This document shows, piece after piece, positions 13,916 through 19,016 of a stretch of DNA of 19,016 nucleotides (its first letter is position 1; the number at the start of each line of letters is the position of its first letter). This DNA comes from Oscillospiraceae bacterium (GTDB taxonomy: Bacteria; Bacillota; Clostridia; UMGS1810), in assembly GCA_021629085.1 (NCBI GenBank), contig JAJXRJ010000030.1, positions 6,400-25,415 of the forward strand, given 5' to 3'. Below the pieces are notes generated by a model, which had not been told where the DNA came from, made no database searches, and saw only the letters and a list, made by a program, of their open reading frames with translations. Position numbers and translations under genes: made by a program.

Positions 13916-14505
13916 GGCGGATCCTCCTTGTGTAAATTGTTTACGAGCGTTTGGTATTCCTCATAGGTGTACAGACTGTTTATCACGTCAAGCAGCATGT
14001 TGGAGGACACCCGCGCAGGCAGCCCAAGCGTCTGCACCAGCTTTTTCCGAAGTGCGCTGCTCTTATGCGTTCCCGACAGCCCCGCGGCAAACAGGTCGCT
14101 TTTTGATACGCGCCGGCCCTCATGCATATCCGGCGTACAGCCGCTTTTTTTAAGTGCATCTAATAAAACGTCGTCTTTAATACCTTCCACGCCTAAAAAG
14201 CCTTCTTTGGACGGTTTGTCCTTGCGTTTTTCTTTGCCGGCAACATCGGGAATATACGCATGCTTCACCGTCCCTTCCGACGCAATGTTTTTCACATAAT
14301 TGCGGATTTGGAACCCTGCCCGGTCGCTGTCTGTCAAAATGATAATCCCCCGTTTTTGGGCAAGCGTTTTTATGAGCGCCGCCTTTTTTTTGTTTTTGTA
14401 AATGTCAAAGCCGTCTGTCGCAACAATCATGGTATCCACAAGCTGGCTCAGCTTAATTTTATCATATGTCCCTTCCACAACAATGGCTTCCTTCAGTTTT
14501 AACAT
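13906..14505 (-). CDS. rnmV: Ribonuclease M5 (TOPRIM, 5S rRNA maturation)
   Basis: 199 aa from ATG at 14505, which has GGAGG 5 nt upstream. An ATG eight codons earlier overlaps the previous stop and lacks that site. RNase M5 cuts the 5S rRNA precursor on both sides in Firmicutes. The TOPRIM domain occupies about 1-100. VEGTYDK (10-16) supplies the conserved Glu11, and TDSDRAG (58-64) supplies Asp59 and Asp61 for Mg binding. HAYIPDVAGKEKRKDK (82-97) and KEGFLGVEGI follow, as in clostridial members. The C-terminal part binds the RNA-protein substrate. In Bacillus the gene sits beside ksgA; no ksgA is seen here. Confidence 0.92.
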   Translation of the reverse strand: MLKLKEAIVVEGTYDKIKLSQLVDTMIVATDGFDIYKNKKKAALIKTLAQKRGIIILTDSDRAGFQIRNYVKNIASEGTVKHAYIPDVAGKEKRKDKPSKEGFLGVEGIKDDVLLDALKKSGCTPDMHEGRRVSKSDLFAAGLSGTHKSSALRKKLVQTLGLPARVSSNMLLDVINSLYTYEEYQTLVNNLHKEDPPCR

Positions 14506-14525
14506 GGCAGCCTCCAAACAATGCA

Positions 14526-16091
14526 TCACTGCTCTTCAATAAACAGGTTTTCCACCCCTTGATAGGACCAATCCACCGTGGGCGTAACCGTCCCCTTTAA
14601 ATAGTCCTGGTAAAGCAGCGTATTGGTTTCAAAATACAATGGGATATTGGGCATTTGCTCTAAAAACAGCTCGCAAACTTCCAAAAATCCTTCCATAACC
14701 GCAGTTTCTTCTGTGCACTGTGCTGTTTTCAAAATCGCATCCTGCAAGCCTTTGTCCATTTGGCCCGGCCATGCAGATAAATCATAGCTTGCCGGCAGGG
14801 TCTGCTTTCCCAAATATATATCATAGTCACCCTCTGCCACCCGCTTTTGCAGTGCGCTTGAAGAAAGGGCTTCCACTTCAATTTGAATTCCGCTGTTTGC
14901 CGCTGTCTGTGCCACATATGCCGCTACTGCACCAGCGGTTTTGTCAGCACTGTCAAATAGCAGAGAAAATCTCAGTGAAATCCATGCATCTTTATCCGGC
15001 TTATCCAAAACGCCGTCTGTATCCAGGTCCACCCAGCCGCCACGTCCCAAAAGCCCCCTTGCAGCATTTGCATCATAAACAGGCGCCGTATTTTCCGGAT
15101 AAAAATATGCGTCGGGGTTGACCGGAACCTGCACTGCGCGGCAGTGCCCATATAAAATATCGTTTGCAATGAAACCCCTGTCGATCGCCGCACTGAGCGC
15201 CTGGCGCACTATGGGGTCTGCAAGCGCAGCATTTGTTTGATTGACACCTAGATAAACGCAGATATCATTTGTATATTCCACAATCCGGTGCGGAGTGGAA
15301 AAGGTAAACTCCCCATAACGGAATACCTCGCTTGTAATCATATCTGTTTCACAAATATTAAACGCGTATCGGGCCGCAGCGTTGTCTTTTAAAAACGACA
15401 CTTCAATGTTGCTGATATAGAGATTCCCGCCGTGCCAGCCCTCATTTTTTGTAAGTGTCAGCGTCTTTTGCCTAAGCTTTTCTTTATATACATACTGTCC
15501 GGTCCCAACCGGGAAAAAAGAGGTGGTATCATTTTTAAACACCTCTGTATCTGTATCGGCCGGAAGAATAGGAAACGTTAACCGCGCGGCAAAATTGACC
15601 TCCGGCTGAATCAATTCAAACACCACAGCCGTATCGCCGGATGGATAATACCGCTTTATATTTTGAAAAAGCGGCGCATAAGCCGGGCAGTACTGGTCCA
15701 TATTGTTGAGGGTCTCCACCACATCGCGCGCGCCAAATGGCGTCCCGTCATGAAACTTTATACCAGATTTAAGCGCCACCCTATAGCTGGTGCCATCGTC
15801 CGAGACGGTATAGTCCTCTGCCAGCACCGGTTTTATTTGGTGCTCAGGCGTTTTTTTAAAGAGCCCTTCATAAATGAGCATCAACATATCATAATTTTGC
15901 TTGCTCTTAGTCTTTAAAGGATTGAGCGTATCAGGATATACCGAGCACAGCTTGAGCACGCCGCCATCTACAGGGATGATGCGCCCCTCCGTAATGCCAC
16001 CCGGCGTTTGTGTTGTACATCCGGCAAATGCGCCCAAAAACAAAGAAACGCCGCAAACCACCGCAAGCGTTTTTTTTAAAAAATGGTTCAT
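14526..16091 (-). CDS. Family 5 extracellular solute-binding lipoprotein (oligopeptide/dipeptide type)
   Basis: 521 aa. Residues 1-25 are a lipoprotein signal with lipobox FAGC, so Cys25 would be lipidated and the protein tethered outside the membrane. The body is an SBP_bac_5 domain, as in OppA and DppA. Features include VYPDTLNPL near 52-60, IYEGLF (73-78), the SGIKFHDGTPFGARDVVETL block (about 109-128), and VRQALSAAIDRG in the middle. Such proteins deliver peptides, nickel or sugars to an ABC importer. No permease or ATPase gene lies in the window, so it is an orphan here. The Shine-Dalgarno is weak (GAGGCGG, about 12 nt upstream). It starts 16 bp after ymdB and lies 20 bp before rnmV. Confidence 0.92.
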   Translation of the reverse strand: MNHFLKKTLAVVCGVSLFLGAFAGCTTQTPGGITEGRIIPVDGGVLKLCSVYPDTLNPLKTKSKQNYDMLMLIYEGLFKKTPEHQIKPVLAEDYTVSDDGTSYRVALKSGIKFHDGTPFGARDVVETLNNMDQYCPAYAPLFQNIKRYYPSGDTAVVFELIQPEVNFAARLTFPILPADTDTEVFKNDTTSFFPVGTGQYVYKEKLRQKTLTLTKNEGWHGGNLYISNIEVSFLKDNAAARYAFNICETDMITSEVFRYGEFTFSTPHRIVEYTNDICVYLGVNQTNAALADPIVRQALSAAIDRGFIANDILYGHCRAVQVPVNPDAYFYPENTAPVYDANAARGLLGRGGWVDLDTDGVLDKPDKDAWISLRFSLLFDSADKTAGAVAAYVAQTAANSGIQIEVEALSSSALQKRVAEGDYDIYLGKQTLPASYDLSAWPGQMDKGLQDAILKTAQCTEETAVMEGFLEVCELFLEQMPNIPLYFETNTLLYQDYLKGTVTPTVDWSYQGVENLFIEEQ

Positions 16092-16107
16092 TGTATTTTG
16101 ATCCGCC

Positions 16108-16875
16108 TCACACTTGAATCCGTTTCACGTTCACACATTGATTCGTTTTATCATCAATTTCAAATACAGCGCCGCAAAGCTTCTGCTTGCCTTCTGCAAG
16201 CAGAAACCGCTGTGGCAGCTGTGTCAAAAACCGCTGCACAATAATCTCTTTACGCACCCCTAAAATGGAGTTCACAGGGCCAGTCATGCCAACATCGCTG
16301 ATATAGCCTGTCTTTCCCGGCAGCACACATTCGTCCGCTGTCTGCACATGGGTGTGCGTTCCAAACACACAGGTCGCGCGGCCATCCAGGTAATGGCCCA
16401 TTGCGCACTTTTCGCTGGTGGCCTCCGCGTGGAAATCTAAAATCGTGATATCCGCTTCGCCGTTCAGCTCCCGAAGCTTTTTATCCACCGCACGAAACGG
16501 GCAGTCCACATTTAAAATGTTCACCCGGCCAAGCGCGTTTAAAACGGCAATCCGCTTGCCCTTTACAGTTTTGACATAACAGCCGTACCCCACTGTCCCG
16601 GCTGGATAGTTTAACGGCCGAATGACTGGGCGGTTTAACAGCAGGCTCACCACATCTTTTTTGGCAAATGCGTGGTTGCCAAGTGTGATCACATCCGCCC
16701 CCGCGCCAAACAGCGCATCGGCAGCCTGTGCGCTTAGCCCTTTGCCGTCTGCAGCATTTTCACCGTTGACAACCGTAAAATCCACGTGTTCGCGTAAAAG
16801 CAACGATTTGAATTGATGGACGGCATAGCGCACGCCGTCGTTGCCGACGATGTCGCCGACCGCAAGTATGTTCAT
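16108..16875 (-). CDS. ymdB: YmdB-family metallophosphoesterase (2',3'-cyclic nucleotide phosphodiesterase)
   Basis: 255 aa, close to the family norm. The dinuclear metal site is visible at positions equal to those of characterised homologues: Asp8 in VGDIVG, Glu39 and Asn40 in NGENA, Asn67 in GNH, with later histidines in DFHAEATSEK and GTHTHVQTAD. In Bacillus, YmdB hydrolyses cyclic nucleotides and affects biofilm and motility choice. The usual GNHTWD block reads GNHAFA here, a local change that keeps the metal ligand. An AAGGGAAGGG Shine-Dalgarno precedes the ATG. It is usually near rny, which is not seen in this window. Confidence 0.94.
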   Translation of the reverse strand: MNILAVGDIVGNDGVRYAVHQFKSLLLREHVDFTVVNGENAADGKGLSAQAADALFGAGADVITLGNHAFAKKDVVSLLLNRPVIRPLNYPAGTVGYGCYVKTVKGKRIAVLNALGRVNILNVDCPFRAVDKKLRELNGEADITILDFHAEATSEKCAMGHYLDGRATCVFGTHTHVQTADECVLPGKTGYISDVGMTGPVNSILGVRKEIIVQRFLTQLPQRFLLAEGKQKLCGAVFEIDDKTNQCVNVKRIQV

Positions 16876-16930
16876 GAATGTTGACCCTTCCCTTTTTGCG
16901 TCATATATATCATTTACACAGCAGCAAAGC

Positions 16931-18076
16931 TTAACGTGTTTGTTCTACTGCTCTTGACTTTAAAATTCGCAGCCAGAAAAACATGACAATCGGGTAAATG
17001 ACACTGCCCGCAATGAATTTGGAAAAATATCCGCCAATGACGTGCATCTGACCATTGAATACATCCCGGTAGCCAACAGCCTCCATCAGCTGATGGTAGG
17101 CAACAACGTTTAACACGATAAAGGCGATTGCCGCAATCATGAAAAGGTCAGCGCCAAACGACACCCGGCGAATCATCAAAAACGCCGCCAAGGCATTTAA
17201 CGCACAAACGCACAAAGAGACAATCACATAAGTTTTCAGCCCATCCATGATTAGCCCCGGCGCGATCAGCCATGCCACGGCAAGCAGCAAAATGAAACAT
17301 ACATTGGCAAAAAAGAGAATATAGGAAAACCCGTTAAACCAAATATTCGCCTTTTCATAGCCCGTATGCCGGTCGGCAATATTACCGATAACGCTGAGCA
17401 GGAAAATGCCTCCGAATAACGCCAGATAGAGAGGCTCTGCCACTCCTGTCGGCGGAAACGGCCAATACAGTGCAATATAGGCAGTCAGGCCGACAAATCC
17501 AAATATCGCGCCATAAATAAACTTGTGTATGTGCTGTTTTTCCAAAAGCATAAAAAGAAATCCAACCGCGCAAAAAAATGCGATCCCCACATTGACGAAA
17601 AACATCCCAGTCAAATGGGTAAACGGCAAAAGTACGGCTACAAACAGCACCCCAAACAGCACTGCTAAAATTTTTCGCAAAATATTCACCGTTTTGTTCG
17701 CATCCTCTCCTGGCACACTGTTTACCGGCGGTTCAACATCAGGCGGTTCTGTGTCTGACAAATCCGGCGGGGGCACCACCGGTCCCGGCTCAAAGCTGTC
17801 TGCAAACGGCTCTGGGGCATCTTCGCTTTCCTCTTTTTGAAGCATCTCCAAAGGCAGCGGATCCACAACCGGCTCTGGCTCTTGCGGCACAGGGAACTCT
17901 GCCGGAGAATTTTCAGCTCCAACAGCAAAACTGTGTTCTTTTGGTATTCCCTCTTTATCTGAAGGTGTAGCCTGTCCCAAAGTATGGGCAATAAAGGGTG
18001 TGCCGCAATATTTGCAACACACCGCACTAGGTTCTATTTCGTGTTTGCATACAGGGCAAAAATGTTGATTGGTCAT
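16931..18076 (-). CDS. Zinc-ribbon polytopic membrane protein of unknown function
   Basis: 381 aa. Residues 7-24 form a small zinc ribbon (C7-x2-C10 and C21-x2-C24). Residues about 50-125 are rich in Pro, Glu and Asp, a flexible acidic linker. From about 133 to 372 there are about eight hydrophobic segments (near 133-151, 157-177, 183-203, 213-231, 250-272, 279-302, 308-327 and 350-371). The ribbon is probably on the cytosolic side. The start has GGGG 8 nt upstream and follows the preceding gene by 10 bp, so the two are surely cotranscribed. It resembles the many zinc-ribbon/DUF membrane proteins of Clostridia, but I can name no family or transported substrate. Confidence 0.85.
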   Translation of the reverse strand: MTNQHFCPVCKHEIEPSAVCCKYCGTPFIAHTLGQATPSDKEGIPKEHSFAVGAENSPAEFPVPQEPEPVVDPLPLEMLQKEESEDAPEPFADSFEPGPVVPPPDLSDTEPPDVEPPVNSVPGEDANKTVNILRKILAVLFGVLFVAVLLPFTHLTGMFFVNVGIAFFCAVGFLFMLLEKQHIHKFIYGAIFGFVGLTAYIALYWPFPPTGVAEPLYLALFGGIFLLSVIGNIADRHTGYEKANIWFNGFSYILFFANVCFILLLAVAWLIAPGLIMDGLKTYVIVSLCVCALNALAAFLMIRRVSFGADLFMIAAIAFIVLNVVAYHQLMEAVGYRDVFNGQMHVIGGYFSKFIAGSVIYPIVMFFWLRILKSRAVEQTR

Positions 18077-18086
18077 GTTGATTCCC

Positions 18087-18896
18087 CTATTCCGAATACG
18101 CTTCTGACACCAGTGTCTCCGAAGACAGCGGGTCTAAATACCATGCGCCGTTCATTTTGATTACACGTGTGGAAAAGAGTTGAGATGTCGCATTGTTTGT
18201 ACCGGACAACTTTACATTGTACTGGATGTCAAACCCAGCGCTGATCTTTGCCCCCTCAAACAATGCGCCGATTACAGAATGTGCTTTAAGTGCATTTAAA
18301 CTGCTCTCTATTTGTTCGCTGTCAAGCGCTGTCTTTTCTACAAGCTTGATTTCTTTGGTTACGTCATTGCCGTAACTTTCAAAAAAAGACTGCTGCGCAC
18401 TTGCAAGCATCTGCTGCAAAAAGTCGTCGCTGCCATAATAGTATTGCCCCATCTGTGGGGGGAATGCAGATAAATATTCCGTTTTATCTGCCTGCATTAA
18501 ACCATTGTAATAATGATTCACCGCGTCTATGGGGGACGCGTCAAACAAGAACATCGACGCCACCAGGCCGGCAGCAATGAGCACAATCAAAACAGGCACT
18601 ACTACCCTTAACGGCCGACGTTTTCGGGGTACAATTTCGCTGTTGATAGAATCATAAACCGTCGTGTCCACACCCACCAGTGCGCCGCCCGTTTCTGGCA
18701 CATCTAAAGCTTCCAGCGCGCTGCTGCCTTCCAAATCAGCCTCTGCGATGTCGGCAGGTGCCGTTTCGGCATCTTTCTGCACATCTAAATCAGCCGCTGT
18801 GCCTTCCTTATCACTCGCTTCAGCAAGCGGCTCGCCGCACACTTTACAGGTTTGGACACTGTCGTCATTGTCCGCGCCGCAGTTTTTACATATCAT
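18087..18896 (-). CDS. Zinc-ribbon protein with one membrane span and an extracellular domain
   Basis: 269 aa from ATG at 18896, preceded by GGGAGGG at 6 nt. A longer in-frame start at 18953 lies within the promoter and is rejected. Residues 3-20 form a zinc ribbon (C3-x2-C6, C17-x2-C20). About 22-90 is acidic and flexible. The basic RKRRPLR at 91-97 precedes a single membrane span (98-118), which places the ribbon inside and the last 150 residues outside the cell. The outer part has a compact alpha/beta look and ends in a strand-rich stretch, reminiscent of NTF2-like or DUF extracellular domains. I cannot name the family. It is the first gene after the promoter, and its partner gene follows 10 bp on. 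Confidence 0.85.
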   Translation of the reverse strand: MICKNCGADNDDSVQTCKVCGEPLAEASDKEGTAADLDVQKDAETAPADIAEADLEGSSALEALDVPETGGALVGVDTTVYDSINSEIVPRKRRPLRVVVPVLIVLIAAGLVASMFLFDASPIDAVNHYYNGLMQADKTEYLSAFPPQMGQYYYGSDDFLQQMLASAQQSFFESYGNDVTKEIKLVEKTALDSEQIESSLNALKAHSVIGALFEGAKISAGFDIQYNVKLSGTNNATSQLFSTRVIKMNGAWYLDPLSSETLVSEAYSE

Positions 18897-18943
18897 TTTA
18901 AACCCTCCCATACATGTGGTTGGCTGCAAATTTATACGGATAA

Positions 18944-18972
18944 ATTGTATCACACGTTAAAATAGATGTCAA
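18944..18972 (-). promoter_or_regulatory. Promoter of the zinc-ribbon/ymdB/rnmV/ogg gene run
   Basis: On the minus strand a perfect -35 TTGACA (18967-18972) and a -10 TACAAT (18944-18949) are spaced 17 bp apart. The predicted leader is about 40 nt. No other convincing promoter is seen until 12361, so it may serve all seven genes down to 12391. Confidence 0.85.
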
Positions 18973-19016
18973 GGCGAAATGCAACGCTAAAAAAATTGGG
19001 TAAACTTTTATAAAAT

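Overview
The window looks like the chromosome of a low-to-moderate GC Firmicute, most likely an anaerobic gut or environmental Clostridia member. The evidence is the conserved gene order rplU-prp-rpmA-obgE and nadD-yqeK-LCP-rsfS-leuS, a Prp-processed L27 precursor, an L21 leader, clear sigma-A type promoters and strong Shine-Dalgarno sites. Every convincing gene is read on the minus strand, so transcription runs from high to low coordinates. I see no tRNA, rRNA, CRISPR array, insertion sequence or prophage gene.

Region 1 (18972 to 12391). A good promoter at 18944-18972 starts a closely packed run of genes. First come two zinc-ribbon membrane proteins, one with a single membrane span and one with about eight. 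Then come YmdB-type phosphodiesterase, an orphan family 5 solute-binding lipoprotein, ribonuclease M5 (rnmV), an OGG1-type 8-oxoguanine DNA glycosylase, and an unrecognised protein with three Cys4 zinc-site candidates. RNA processing and DNA repair genes are mixed with envelope genes.

Region 2 (12361 to 9956). A second promoter and an L21-leader-like 5' UTR drive rplU, prp and rpmA. Prp is the cysteine protease that trims the L27 N-terminal extension, and the extension is present here. A hairpin terminator separates rpmA from the ribosome-assembly GTPase gene obgE.

Region 3 (9953 to 4199). A third promoter overlaps the end of obgE and serves yhbY, nadD, yqeK, an LCP (LytR-CpsA-Psr) cell-wall ligase gene, rsfS and leuS. 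Junctions are abutting or overlapping. The run combines ribosome assembly and silencing, NAD synthesis, Ap4A hydrolysis, wall polymer attachment and leucyl-tRNA charging. A secreted polysaccharide deacetylase follows and ends in a terminator.

Region 4 (3265 to 1). This is a secreted carbohydrate-active region. It has a multidomain SGNH/rhamnogalacturonan-acetylesterase-like protein, then a 403-bp gene-free gap, then a large secreted protein that runs off the window. The gap holds the most unusual sequence here. Two identical 15-bp palindromes sit 21 bp apart against the -35 of the downstream promoter, and four inverted repeats follow in series, the last resembling a terminator facing the plus strand. 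This could be a divergent regulatory node with a small RNA, but that is inference.
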